A DNA stretch of 64,000 nt from Saprospiraceae bacterium (GTDB taxonomy: Bacteria; Bacteroidota; Bacteroidia; Chitinophagales; Saprospiraceae): the NCBI GenBank assembly GCA_016715465.1, contig JADKAA010000029.1, forward strand, positions 2,914,001-2,978,000, given 5' to 3'. Positions 52,122 to 61,846 of the stretch are shown here, piece by piece. The translations under genes were made by a program, and so were the position numbers. How positions within the stretch are numbered: position 1 is the first letter of the stretch; every line of letters starts with the position of its first letter. The notes beneath the pieces were generated by a model that ran no database searches, was not told where the DNA came from, and worked only from the letters and a program-made list of their open reading frames with translations.

Positions 52122-53887
52122 TTGAGCAAATTTGTTGTTTCTGCGAGAAAGTACAGGCCTATACGTTTTGAAGACGTTATAGGGCAAAATCACATTGCCA
52201 GGACACTTCAAAATGCATTGCAGACAAACCAGCTGGCGCATGCTTTTTTGTTTTGCGGTCCCAGGGGTGTGGGTAAGACCACTTGTGCGCGGATTTTGGC
52301 CAAGGTCATCAATTGTGAGCGACCGATCAACAAGGTGGAGCCGTGTAATGAATGCAGTTCCTGTAAGTCTTTCAATGAAAATGCTTCGTTTAATATATTT
52401 GAACTGGATGCAGCTTCCAACAACAGCGTGGAGCATATACGCACCCTCATCGAACAGGTGCGGTACCAGCCTCAGCACGGCACCCATAAGGTGTTTATCA
52501 TCGACGAGGTACACATGCTTTCCACCCAGGCCTTTAATGCCTTTTTGAAGACCCTGGAGGAGCCACCACCGTATGCCATTTTTATTCTGGCTACCACTGA
52601 GAAACACAAGATCATACCCACCATTTTGTCCCGCTGTCAGATTTTCGATTTCAAGCGCATTCAGCCAGTGGACATTGTAGTACAACTTGAAAAGATTTGT
52701 AAGGAAGAACAGCGTCAGGCAGAACCGGAAGCCCTCCACCAGATTGCCGTAAAGGCTGACGGAGGCATGCGGGATGCACTGTCTATTTTTGATAAAATAT
52801 CCGGAGCTTCGGGTGATGTGATCACGTACAAGGATGTGATTTCAAACCTTAATATCCTGGATTATGATTACTATTTCCGGATGGTGGATGCATTCATTCG
52901 CAGTGATTTGCCTGGCGTACTCAACATCCTTAATGAGGTTGTGCGCAATGGATTCGACACGGAGAGTTTTATCCAGGGGCTGGCTGAGCATTTCCGGGAG
53001 CTGCTGGTAGCAAAGGATGAGACAACAATCCAGCTCATGGAGTGCAGCGATTCCGTAAAGCAACGATACTTTAACCAGGCGGCTATGGCCGAAGAAAGTT
53101 TCATTTTGACGGCACTACACATCCTCAATACCTGTGACCTTACCCTGGCAAGAGCCAACAATAAGAGATTACACGCTGAAATCGCATTGAGTAAGATCGC
53201 TTACGCCCAACAAGCTTACGAAACCGATTTTTTTGCACCGGAAGCCGGAGGCATTAAAAAAAAAATGATGGCGTCGAGCCGATGACCCCAGAGGTCATTA
53301 CTTCCACATCAGGAATCACCGAAATCAAGCCACAAGCCGAAACGACCGCTCCTCAAAAGGAGGCAGAGTCTTCGCGAAATATTAGCGATCCGGGTCACAG
53401 TTACAAAGCGCCGGTCGCCGGAATCATCAATACACCGGGGCTAATGAGTGCTGATCTCATCAGGGCCAACCTGCTTAAAGAAGCACAGGACCGTAAAGGT
53501 AAGTCCAGAACCATTTCTGACAAGGAGGTTGAAGATCTTTTTAGGGCATATGCACAAAGACTCACTTCCAAGAGTACCAGAAATGCTTTTTTAAATACAC
53601 AAATCAAGTTGGAGGCAAAAACCATTCTGGTTTTCGTACCCACACTTTTCATCAAGGAACTGGTGATGCAGGAGACCGATTTGATGAAAGAGATGCGTGA
53701 ATGTTTTCATATAGAGGACCTTATCATGAAGGTAGAAGTGGATAAAAGTCTCTTTCCTGAATATGAAGAAATGTCGGCCATCAGGATCAAATTGAGCACC
53801 AGAGACATCTATCAGAAAATGAACGAAAAAAACCCTGCGCTCTCCTTCTTTGTCCGTACCTTGGGACTAAAGCCGGAAGGAGAGTAA
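52122..53887 (+). CDS. dnaX: DNA polymerase III subunit gamma/tau, with an A10 frame switch
   Basis: The clamp-loader ATPase, started at TTG (SKFVVSARKYRP). The AAA+ domain has Walker A GPRGVGKTT (46-54), zinc cysteines C65, C75, C78 and C81, and FIIDEVHML. After the helical domain comes a run of ten A (53256-53265). In frame 0 the protein stops soon after (KKKMMASSR, 387 aa, gamma-sized). One base back, reading continues as KKNDGVEPMTPEV to a 588-aa tau-sized product ending at 53887. Thermus makes both forms by transcriptional slippage on an A-run, so this may be real. A homopolymer sequencing error is the alternative. Confidence 0.9.
53256..53265 (+). promoter_or_regulatory. A10 slippery run in dnaX (possible tau/gamma switch)
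   Basis: Ten A in the mRNA sense strand. An eleventh A, or a -1 slip, joins the two dnaX frames; unslipped reading ends 20 nt later at TGA (53283-53285). Confidence 0.5.
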
Positions 53888-54008
53888 AAGGACCAGGGGC
53901 AAAAAATGAATACAGGTTTTGCTATATGTGTAGATGGCTGATCTTGTGGCCAGACTGATTAATATTTTGCAGAAGGCCTCTGTCGAAGGGGTAATGCAAT
54001 ATTTTTTG

Positions 54009-54016
54009 TAATTTTG
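54009..54016 (+). promoter_or_regulatory. Bacteroidota -7 box (TAATTTTG)
   Basis: TAnnTTTG match ending 43 nt before the E2 gene. No -33 partner at 19 nt. Confidence 0.4.
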
Positions 54017-54059
54017 CCCCTACTAACCAAATTTTATTTACTTATTTAATCGATGACAG

Positions 54060-55355
54060 ATGGCAAGAGTAGATCTGGTAATGCCAAAAATGGGCGAGAG
54101 CATCATTGAAGCAACCATCCTGAAATGGAACAAAAAAGTAGGGGACAAGGTCACCCAGGACGAGACCATTCTGGAAGTTGCGACAGATAAAGTGGACTCT
54201 GAGATCCCATCTCCTGCCGACGGCATCATTACAGAAATTTTATACCCCGAGACTGCCGTGGTGGCCGTCGGACAGGTAATAGCCATCATTGCCACAGAAG
54301 GGGAAGCCGTATCGGATAAGCCCGAAACGCCTGTTGCCTCAACTGTCTCAGAAAAAGTCGTGGCAACACCTGCGGTAGAGATTTCAGTGGCTGAGGGCGT
54401 TAAGGAATCAGTTCCCGTAAGATCCGGGGATAAGTTTTACTCTCCGCTGGTGCGAAACATTGCCAAAGAAGAGCAAATAAGTCAGGCAGAACTGGATGCC
54501 ATTGCAGGTTCCGGTGCAGAGGGACGGGTTACCAAAAAGGATGTGTTGCAGTACATTTCCCAAAGACAAAGCACATCCCCTGCCGCACAACCTTCGTTTA
54601 CTACCCCAACTCCCGCAAGTCCGTCTGTGGCTGCGACCTCATCCGGTGGCAATGTGGAGATCATTGAAATGGACAGGATGCGAAAACTCATCGCCGACCA
54701 TATGGTGATGTCGAAACAAACTTCACCTCATGTCACTTCCTTTGTAGAATCAGATGTCACCAACATGGTAATCTGGAGGGAGAAAAACAAGGAAGCTTTT
54801 CAGAAGAAATACAGTGAAAAGATCACCTTTACGCCCATCTTTATCGATGCAGTCGTAAAGGCAATCCGCGATTATCCCATGGTGAACATATCTTTAGAAG
54901 GCACGCGCATCCTCGTCAAAAAGCAGATCAACATCGGTATGGCGGCAGCGCTGCCATCGGGCAACCTTATTGTACCTGTGATTAAAAATGCCGATTCCCT
55001 CAACCTGGCTGGTCTGAGTCGGGCAGTAAATGATCTGGCACATCGGGCACGTCAGAATAAACTCAAGCCGGAAGAAATTCAGGATGGCACATTTACCATC
55101 ACCAATGTAGGTACTTTTGGCAATGTGATGGGCACACCCATCATCAATCAACCCCAGGTAGCCATTCTCGCCACAGGCACCATCAAGAAAAAACCAGCAG
55201 TGCTGGAAACGGCAGAGGGCGATGTAATAGCCATCCGGCACATGATGTATCTGTCGCTGTCATACGACCACAGAATCGTAGATGGCTCCCTTGGCGGATC
55301 TTTTCTGAAACGCATTTCTGATTACCTGGAGGCATTCAAAGGAGAGAACTTTTAA
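54060..55355 (+). CDS. 2-oxoacid dehydrogenase E2 component (dihydrolipoyl acyltransferase)
   Basis: A 431-aa E2. The N-terminal lipoyl domain (1-77) has the lipoylated Lys in EVATDKVDSEIPSP, followed by a Pro/Ala/Val-rich linker. The peripheral-subunit-binding domain (about 118-160) reads SPLVRNIAKEEQISQAELDAIAGSGAEGRVTKKDVL. The catalytic domain ends with DHRIVDGSLGG, containing the active His. A single lipoyl domain and this sequence fit a branched-chain or 2-oxoglutarate E2 better than pyruvate E2, but which one is uncertain; E1 and E3 are not nearby. The stop codon overlaps the start of the OmpA gene (TAATG). Confidence 0.92.
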   Translation: MARVDLVMPKMGESIIEATILKWNKKVGDKVTQDETILEVATDKVDSEIPSPADGIITEILYPETAVVAVGQVIAIIATEGEAVSDKPETPVASTVSEKVVATPAVEISVAEGVKESVPVRSGDKFYSPLVRNIAKEEQISQAELDAIAGSGAEGRVTKKDVLQYISQRQSTSPAAQPSFTTPTPASPSVAATSSGGNVEIIEMDRMRKLIADHMVMSKQTSPHVTSFVESDVTNMVIWREKNKEAFQKKYSEKITFTPIFIDAVVKAIRDYPMVNISLEGTRILVKKQINIGMAAALPSGNLIVPVIKNADSLNLAGLSRAVNDLAHRARQNKLKPEEIQDGTFTITNVGTFGNVMGTPIINQPQVAILATGTIKKKPAVLETAEGDVIAIRHMMYLSLSYDHRIVDGSLGGSFLKRISDYLEAFKGENF

Positions 55356-57475
55356 TGAAGCGCACTACTTACATATTTACCTTTGCTGCTGTAATTATTT
55401 TCTTGACAGGTAACCAGTGCATGGCCCAAAAATCATTAAAAAAGCAGGCGCAGGTGCTGATGGAAAAACAAAACTATGTGGAAGCCATCAAAGCCCTGAA
55501 CGCTTATGACAAACTGAATTCGGATGTAGATGCCCTTTATGCAAAAGGGGTATGTGCCTACCATCTGAATCAACCGCAGCAGTGTATAGACCTTATGGTG
55601 GATGCATTCAAAAAAGGCTGTGACAAAGACGATATATATTTGTACACAGCTCGCAGCTACCAGGCATTGGGAAACTATTCAGAGGCTGCTGTTTATTTCA
55701 AAAATCAACTCAACCTGATGCAGGATGAGAAAGGCGGAGCTGTTGCTGAGATCATCAATGAAATCAAAAGATGTGAATTCAGTCCAAAAATAAAACACCT
55801 GCCACAGCTTGCCTATGTAGATAATTTTGGCGGTGCCGCCAATTCTTCTTACGACGAAGTGTCTCCGTTACAAAGTCCCAATTTCCAAAACAAGTATTAT
55901 TTTTCTTCCAATCGGGAACAATCCAACGGTGGGCCAAGGGATAAGTGGGGTGATAAAGATGAGTTGAGCAATATCTATTATTACGATATGTATGCAGTGG
56001 AACTTGCCGGGGGCAATTACACACCTATCACTGCATTTAATACCATTCAGAATACAACCCAGAACGAGATCATTCAGGACTTCAGCAAAGATGGATCGGT
56101 CATGTATTATTTAAGACATACAACGGCTGCATTTAAGCTGATGACAGATACTTTTGTATCCCAGGAGACGATGGAGGTCGCTGAGGGAGCGTTGGTATCT
56201 CCATTTGACCCGCTCAGTGGGGACAGAGACTTAAGTGTGTTCAATGACAGCACCCTGGTATTCAGCAGTAATCGGGCCGGAGGCTTTGGGGGTTATGATA
56301 TTTACGTATGTAAAAAAGCAGCAGGCATTTGGCAAGATCCGGTTAATCTTGGTGCGGGGGTAAACTCAAATTACAACGAACGGTCACCCTACATCACCAA
56401 GGGAGGTCATGCACTTTTTTTCTCATCTGATTTTATCAATGGGTTGGGGGGCTTCGACATATTTGCCAGTAAATATGATCCTGCATCCAAAAAATGGTCT
56501 GAAAGGATAAACCTGGGTATTCCCATCAATAGCAGTAAAGACGATATAGATCCCCTGGTATCCAATGATGGCAATCAGTTGCTTTTTTCATCCAATCGTT
56601 TAGATGGTTTTGGGGGCTTTGACCTGTACATGGCTTACTTTAAAGAGCAAATCACAGATCAATTCAATTATATAGAAGAACTGCCGATGTTTGCGGTTGA
56701 AAATTTGAATGAGAATGGTACCAATGGCGAAGTAGTACAGGCCAATAAGACTGAAGTAAAGAAAGTAGTGGTAGCACCCATTTATTTTACCGGAGACGAA
56801 GATGTATTGTCGCCGCAAAACATAACTGCGCTGAAGACCGTGCGAAACATCCTGGAGGTTTATCCGGGCACCAAAATTAAAATTTTAGGCCACAGCGCCG
56901 TGGACAAACAAAAGGAAACCAGCCTTTTCTTTACGATCAAACGTCTGGAAAGATTGGCCAGCAATCTGGCATCGTCAGGCATATCGGCTTCTCGCATAGA
57001 ATTGCACTCCCATGGATCCTCTTTTCCGATGGTGGTCAATGAATCGAGATACAATTCACGTATCGAGTTGATGGTTACAGATCTGGATCCAAAGGTGATG
57101 GAAATTACTGAAGATTTTCCCGTTTTAAAAGAAGACGTTGTAAATCCGGTCTTTAAAGATTACCTGGTGCTTAAAAACGGACTGGGATACAAGGTGAGGT
57201 TTACGGTCGCCAGGCAAATGGTGCGTTCAGATGTGTTGTTAGATTTTCAATTTACCTCTGTGATGCGAAATGCGGCGGGTGATTATGAATATTACTGTGG
57301 TTATGTGGAAAGTTATGACGAAGCCAGGGCAATGAAATTGCGATTGCTTGAAAAAGGATATACGGCCGCAAAAATTGTTCCCTTTGTCGCCCATGAAATA
57401 ATCACGGGCAGCAACATTGCCAATTATTTATCCACCTATCCTGATCTGGGTCGATACCTGCAGGAAGAAAAGTAA
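55355..57475 (+). CDS. OmpA-family outer-membrane protein with TPR and WD40-like (PD40) propeller
   Basis: A 706-aa exported protein: signal peptide (about 1-24), TPR-type helices (about 28-140), a PD40/WD40-like propeller (about 150-440) with repeated YFSSNRE, VFSSNRAGGFGGYDIYV, LFFSSDFINGLGGFDIF and LLFSSNRLDGFGGFDLY blades, and an OmpA-like peptidoglycan-binding domain (about 465-585, GHSAVDKQKETS...RIELHSHGSS...SRIELMV). A C-terminal SPOR-like segment follows. The architecture matches Bacteroidota proteins linking the outer membrane to the wall, some of which support type IX secretion (PorE-like). It is translationally coupled to the E2 gene by a TAATG overlap. Confidence 0.85.
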   Translation: MKRTTYIFTFAAVIIFLTGNQCMAQKSLKKQAQVLMEKQNYVEAIKALNAYDKLNSDVDALYAKGVCAYHLNQPQQCIDLMVDAFKKGCDKDDIYLYTARSYQALGNYSEAAVYFKNQLNLMQDEKGGAVAEIINEIKRCEFSPKIKHLPQLAYVDNFGGAANSSYDEVSPLQSPNFQNKYYFSSNREQSNGGPRDKWGDKDELSNIYYYDMYAVELAGGNYTPITAFNTIQNTTQNEIIQDFSKDGSVMYYLRHTTAAFKLMTDTFVSQETMEVAEGALVSPFDPLSGDRDLSVFNDSTLVFSSNRAGGFGGYDIYVCKKAAGIWQDPVNLGAGVNSNYNERSPYITKGGHALFFSSDFINGLGGFDIFASKYDPASKKWSERINLGIPINSSKDDIDPLVSNDGNQLLFSSNRLDGFGGFDLYMAYFKEQITDQFNYIEELPMFAVENLNENGTNGEVVQANKTEVKKVVVAPIYFTGDEDVLSPQNITALKTVRNILEVYPGTKIKILGHSAVDKQKETSLFFTIKRLERLASNLASSGISASRIELHSHGSSFPMVVNESRYNSRIELMVTDLDPKVMEITEDFPVLKEDVVNPVFKDYLVLKNGLGYKVRFTVARQMVRSDVLLDFQFTSVMRNAAGDYEYYCGYVESYDEARAMKLRLLEKGYTAAKIVPFVAHEIITGSNIANYLSTYPDLGRYLQEEK

Positions 57476-57485
57476 ATAAACCCAG

Positions 57486-57977
57486 ATGACCGATTTTAAT
57501 TCCTTTGCCAGTTACTTTCCAGAGATAAGTCCACCGCTAACCCTTACCGACGAATCAATCGACTATATAAATGCGACCAATGACCCGCTACCCCTGGCTT
57601 TATTGCATGATTTTATCCTGAAGTGGGAAGGCATAGAAGAAACGGACGAGTTCACAGAATTTTTACCCTGCCTGAAGTTTAGTCCATACAAAGACATTCA
57701 AGCGTTTGTATATTGGAAAGCGGCTCTTCTACGCTATGAATTTATCATGGTCACTACCGATGAAAAAGGCAATGCCATTGCACGCAAGCCAATCTGCGGA
57801 ACCATCGTTGAAGGTGACCTCATTAAAAAATCTGTTGCCAGGATAGATGAAGAAAACATCATCCACATCGCCGCAGGAGCCAACCTTGCCAATGAGCCTT
57901 TTTTGGCCCAGCAAAGTCAGTCGTTTGCCATGGAAATCATGGCCAATGGAGAAATTGCCTTTCTCAGTGGCGATTAA
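57486..57977 (+). CDS. hypothetical protein
   Basis: A 163-aa acidic cytoplasmic protein (MTDFNSFASYFPEISPP start), with no signal peptide or membrane segment. It alternates beta and alpha segments and ends GEIAFLSGD. No family is recognised. It begins 10 bp after the OmpA/PD40 gene, so it is probably the last gene of the E2-ompA transcript. It ends 2 bp from the convergent ettA. Confidence 0.7.
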   Translation: MTDFNSFASYFPEISPPLTLTDESIDYINATNDPLPLALLHDFILKWEGIEETDEFTEFLPCLKFSPYKDIQAFVYWKAALLRYEFIMVTTDEKGNAIARKPICGTIVEGDLIKKSVARIDEENIIHIAAGANLANEPFLAQQSQSFAMEIMANGEIAFLSGD

Positions 57978-57979
57978 GC

Positions 57980-59650
57980 CTACATCAGGCTTTTGAAACG
58001 TGGCCTTTTTGGAGCTACATTGCCGTATTTTTCTATTTTCATTTTTTCATAGTCTGAAAAGTTTCCTTCAAAATACACCACCTGGCCTTCGTCTTCAAAG
58101 GAGATGATGTGGGTTGCCAATCTGTCGATAAACCATCTGTCGTGGGAGATCACCAGCACACAACCGGCAAAATTTTCGATGGCTTCTTCCAGGGCCCTGA
58201 GGGTATTGACGTCGATGTCGTTGGTTGGCTCATCCAGAAGCAGCACGTTGCCCCCTTCTTTGAGGGTGATGGCCAGATGCAAGCGGTTTCGTTCGCCGCC
58301 CGATAGTACACCCACTTTTTTCTGCTGGTCGGAACCGCCGAGGTTGAACTTGCTGAGGTAGGCCCGTACGTTGACCTCGCTGTTGCCTACTTTGAGGAGT
58401 TCGTTGCCGTCACCTACCACTTCATAGACGGTTTTATCGGGTACGAGGTCTTCATGTGCCTGATCTACATAGCTGAGTTTTACGGTGTCTCCGATGACGA
58501 TATTGCCGGCATCGGCTTGTTCTTTACCCATGATCATTTTAAACAACGTGGACTTTCCCATACCATTGGGCCCAATGATGCCTACGACGGCGTTTTTGGG
58601 GATATTGGCAGAAAAGTTTTCGATCAATACGCGGTTTCCAAAAGCTTTAGACACATTTTGAATGTCTATGACGATGTCACCCAGCCTGGGTCCCGGTGGA
58701 ATGAAAAGTTCCAGTTTGGCTTCTTTCTCTTTGCCCTCTTCATTTTGTAGTTTTTCATAGGCATTCAACCTCGCCTTTCCCTTGGCTTGTCTGGCCTTGG
58801 CGCCCATTCGTATCCATTCCAATTCCCGCTCCAGTGTCTTTCTTCGTTTGGATTCGGTTTTTTCTTCCATTTGCAGGCGGTTGGCTTTTTGTTCCAGCCA
58901 GCTGGAGTAGTTGCCCTGCCAGGGAATGCCTTCACCTCTGTCGAGTTCGAGGATCCAGCCGGCTACATTGTCGAGGAAGTAACGATCGTGTGTGACAGCG
59001 ATGACGGTACCCGGAAAATTTTGAAGGTATTGCTCCAACCAGTTGACACTTTCCGCATCCAGATGGTTGGTAGGTTCGTCGAGCAGCAGGATATCCGGTT
59101 GACTCAGCAGCAAGCGACACAGGGCTACACGTCTGCGTTCACCTCCGGAAAGCACATTCACCGATGTGTCTCCTAATGGACACCTGAGAGATTCCATAGC
59201 GGTTTCCAGTTTGTAGTCGAGTTCCCAAGCGTTGTAGTGGTCCATCTTTTCCATGAGTTCACCCTGCACCTCAATGGCCTTCATCATGGCATCGTCGTCC
59301 ATGGGTTCGGCCAGCTTCATGTTGATATCGTCATACGCCTTTACGATGTCCACAATGTGCTGAACACCTTCCTCCACAATTTCACGGACGGTCTTACTGT
59401 TGTCAAGTTGTGGTTCCTGTTCGAGGAAGCCGATTTTGTAATCTTTGTCAAAAGTGACCTTTCCTTCATAGTTGGTATCTATCCCTGCAATGATCTTGAG
59501 CAACGAAGATTTTCCCGAGCCATTGAGACCCAGGACACCGATCTTAGCTCCATAAAAAAAGGATAACCATATATTTTTTAATACCTGTTTTTGAGGAGGA
59601 TAGGTCTTGGTGACACCCTCCATGGCAAAGATTATTTTATTGTCGGACAT
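57980..59650 (-). CDS. ettA: energy-dependent translational throttle protein EttA (ABC-F)
   Basis: A 556-aa ABC-F ATPase that binds the ribosomal E-site and gates the first peptide bond according to ATP level. Two ATPase domains are present: GLNGSGKSSLLK with LSGGERRRVALCRLLL and LLLDEPTNHLD, then GPNGMGKSTLFK with LSGGERNRLHLAITL and LLLDEPTNDIDVNTLRALEEA, the last being an EttA hallmark. The arm and linker (TESKRRKTLERELEWIRMGAKARQAK) are typical. The -7 box TACTTTTG lies 18 nt upstream. Confidence 0.95.
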   Translation of the reverse strand: MSDNKIIFAMEGVTKTYPPQKQVLKNIWLSFFYGAKIGVLGLNGSGKSSLLKIIAGIDTNYEGKVTFDKDYKIGFLEQEPQLDNSKTVREIVEEGVQHIVDIVKAYDDINMKLAEPMDDDAMMKAIEVQGELMEKMDHYNAWELDYKLETAMESLRCPLGDTSVNVLSGGERRRVALCRLLLSQPDILLLDEPTNHLDAESVNWLEQYLQNFPGTVIAVTHDRYFLDNVAGWILELDRGEGIPWQGNYSSWLEQKANRLQMEEKTESKRRKTLERELEWIRMGAKARQAKGKARLNAYEKLQNEEGKEKEAKLELFIPPGPRLGDIVIDIQNVSKAFGNRVLIENFSANIPKNAVVGIIGPNGMGKSTLFKMIMGKEQADAGNIVIGDTVKLSYVDQAHEDLVPDKTVYEVVGDGNELLKVGNSEVNVRAYLSKFNLGGSDQQKKVGVLSGGERNRLHLAITLKEGGNVLLLDEPTNDIDVNTLRALEEAIENFAGCVLVISHDRWFIDRLATHIISFEDEGQVVYFEGNFSDYEKMKIEKYGNVAPKRPRFKSLM

Positions 59651-59667
59651 GTTTTCTATTTAGGGTG

Positions 59668-59675
59668 CAAAAGTA
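59668..59675 (-). promoter_or_regulatory. Bacteroidota -7 box of ettA (TACTTTTG)
   Basis: TAnnTTTG on the minus strand, 18 nt before the ATG. A TTG lies about 20 nt further upstream (59698-59696), so a near-complete promoter is likely. Confidence 0.5.
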
Positions 59676-59840
59676 GTGTTTAATTTTCAGATGGTCAAGG
59701 GATGGGGAATTGCGGAATCGGGAAACTGGTGAATCGGGGAATCGCGGAATCGAGAAAATCGCGGAACTGGTGAACTGGTGGTCAGGTGACTTTTACGATC
59801 CAATAAGACCCAAAATAATTCCTAAATCCTAATTCAGAAT

Positions 59841-61052
59841 TTATCTCAGCCACGATTCGGGATTGAGTTTGGTTTTGTCTTTCCAGAGTTCGAAATGGAG
59901 TTCGGAGTTGCCGGAATCGTCGGCACTTACTTTGCCAATGCTTTGTTGGGTAGTGAGTGTGTTTCCTTGTCTGACAGTGACTTCGTCGAGGTTGGAGTAT
60001 ACACTGTAGTAATTGCCGTGGCGGACAATGACCATGTGGTTGTAGCCCGGCACCCTGGTGACGCCGACGACTTCACCCTGAAAGACGACTTTCACATCTT
60101 TAGGCCCTTTGGCAGCGATGTCGATGCCATTGTTTTCGATGGTGACATTTTTGATGGTAGGGTGGGCCTGTACGCCGAAAGAAGAGGAGACAAAACCTGA
60201 GGAAACGGGCCAGGGAAGCTTGTTTTTATTCTGACTGAATTCGGCGGATAATTTGATGGAGGCTTCGTCCAGTTTTTCTTCTTTTTTGACATTTTTTGTA
60301 GAGGAGGAAGCTGCAGCTTTTTCCCGTGCCAGTCGCAATTGTTCGTTGATGATGCGCTCGATGGCAGAGTTGAGTTTTTCACGCTCGGTTTTTTTCTTTT
60401 GCAGTTCGGCCTTGAGGGTGCTTTCCTTGGAAGAAATCTCTTTGAGCATTTTGTCTTTGGCCAGCTTTTCTTTCTCCAGGGTGGTGGCTTCCTTTTTTTC
60501 CTGTTCAAGCAGCACGCCCTTTTCTTGTTTGACCTTGGTTATTTCGGCATTGTTGTTGTCAATTTGTTGTTTTAGCTGGGTAATCTCTTGTTTTTTCCGG
60601 TTGTTGAAGGCTTCAAACTGAGCCATATAACGCCAGCGCAATAAAAAGATGTTGAGGTTGCCGGAGGAAAGCAGGTAAGACCATTTATCATTGCTCAGTT
60701 CCCGCAGGTAGGTATATCGCTGCATTTCAAGGTACTGACCATTGAGTTTGCTGAGGTTGGTGGTGAGCGAGTCGATTCTTTTATTGTTTTCCGTAATCTT
60801 GCGGTCTGAGGCACTTATTTCTCCGGAAATGGTGGTAATGAGCTTTTTGCGGTTATCGACCTGGGCACTGATGGCTTTGAGATCTTTGAGGGTGGTCTGT
60901 TTTGTTTTTACGGTGGAGTCTAGAAATTTTTTGGTCTTTTCTATTTCCTGGATGAGTTTTTTTCTTTCCTTTTCCAGTTGTTCTTTGGTCTGGGCTATTG
61001 CCGGAAGTGGCAACAATAACAAGAGTAAAAACAAACTTCCCAACCAATTCAT
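59841..61052 (-). CDS. EnvC-like murein hydrolase activator (degenerate LytM/M23 domain)
   Basis: A 403-aa exported protein: signal peptide (1-20), a long coiled coil (about 25-270, very rich in Lys/Glu) and a C-terminal LytM domain (about 280-403). The zinc ligands of active M23 peptidases are missing. The first HxxxD is NGIDI without His, YxH is YSN, and HLHFE is ELHFE. That is the pattern of E. coli EnvC, which activates cell-division amidases instead of cutting itself. It is coupled by a TAATG overlap to DUF4292, in the TPR-DUF4292-M23 order common in Bacteroidota. Role in septal peptidoglycan splitting is inferred. Confidence 0.9.
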   Translation of the reverse strand: MNWLGSLFLLLLLLPLPAIAQTKEQLEKERKKLIQEIEKTKKFLDSTVKTKQTTLKDLKAISAQVDNRKKLITTISGEISASDRKITENNKRIDSLTTNLSKLNGQYLEMQRYTYLRELSNDKWSYLLSSGNLNIFLLRWRYMAQFEAFNNRKKQEITQLKQQIDNNNAEITKVKQEKGVLLEQEKKEATTLEKEKLAKDKMLKEISSKESTLKAELQKKKTEREKLNSAIERIINEQLRLAREKAAASSSTKNVKKEEKLDEASIKLSAEFSQNKNKLPWPVSSGFVSSSFGVQAHPTIKNVTIENNGIDIAAKGPKDVKVVFQGEVVGVTRVPGYNHMVIVRHGNYYSVYSNLDEVTVRQGNTLTTQQSIGKVSADDSGNSELHFELWKDKTKLNPESWLR

Positions 61053-61846
61053 TATATCCTCAATCTATCGTAGTGCAAAGGTATGTCAAAATTCAGGGAC
61101 TTCACCACATCCACTTCTACTTCCTCAATTTTGAGTTGCAGCGTTACGGCTTCGGCTGGGGAGTTGTGAAATATGTAGTGTCTATCATAGGCCATCAGGG
61201 GTAGTTTTTTGTGTTTTTTGTAATTTCCCAGGTTCACTTCAATAACACGCTGTGAGCCATCGGTAATGGTTACCCCGGTAAGATAGAGGCTATAGGCGTC
61301 GATGAGGTAACGGATCTTCCAGTTTCCCACACTGGCATCGATGGTGCACAGGGATCCTTTCTGAGAATATGCAGTAATTTCGTCATCCTGTGGCAGGAAA
61401 ATATTGCCGGCCAGAAGGTTTTGTAAGTCGTCGAAGTTGAGTTCCAAGCCAAAACTTCTGGTAAGTTCTACATTGCTTTCGGCGTTGAAATATTTTTTCA
61501 ATCGGTTGATGAGAAAGAAAGAATCTTTGTTGATGACAGACCTGAAACCTTCGATGCTGAATTTTTTGCCCATAAGCCATACCAGGCTGTCTTTTTTTAT
61601 ACGCAGGTTAAGTGAGCCACTACCCGATTCCTCCGGGCTTTCCAGACGGGCATCCGCACGGGCTGAAAACCATGTGAAAGCGATGTTTCTGGTGGCCAGT
61701 GCTTTTACCACTTCTTCCTTGTTGCGTTGAGGTGGAATACCCTTGTTTATGAGTCTCGACGATGATTTGCATGAGAACATGCTGATCATCACCAGGGCAA
61801 TGGTTAGAAATTTAATCGAGTGATGGGAAAAGAAATATCCTTTCAT
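61052..61846 (-). CDS. DUF4292 lipoprotein
   Basis: A 264-aa lipoprotein (lipobox FSC at about residues 24-26, after a hydrophobic segment). The DUF4292 domain follows, with FSARADARLE, DSLVWLMGKKFSIEGFRSVI, and the LNFDDLQNLLAGNIF segment reminiscent of LolA/LppX-like carriers. The start overlaps the TPR gene by 4 nt and its stop overlaps envC-like by one. Likely anchored in the outer or inner membrane. The function is unknown; the conserved neighbourhood points to envelope or cell-division work. Confidence 0.88.
   Translation of the reverse strand: MKGYFFSHHSIKFLTIALVMISMFSCKSSSRLINKGIPPQRNKEEVVKALATRNIAFTWFSARADARLESPEESGSGSLNLRIKKDSLVWLMGKKFSIEGFRSVINKDSFFLINRLKKYFNAESNVELTRSFGLELNFDDLQNLLAGNIFLPQDDEITAYSQKGSLCTIDASVGNWKIRYLIDAYSLYLTGVTITDGSQRVIEVNLGNYKKHKKLPLMAYDRHYIFHNSPAEAVTLQLKIEEVEVDVVKSLNFDIPLHYDRLRI

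Noticed and set aside
59690..59790. Short GGAATCG / GAACTGGTG repeats after ettA
   Set aside because: Only a few irregular copies in simple sequence; no clear unit or structure.
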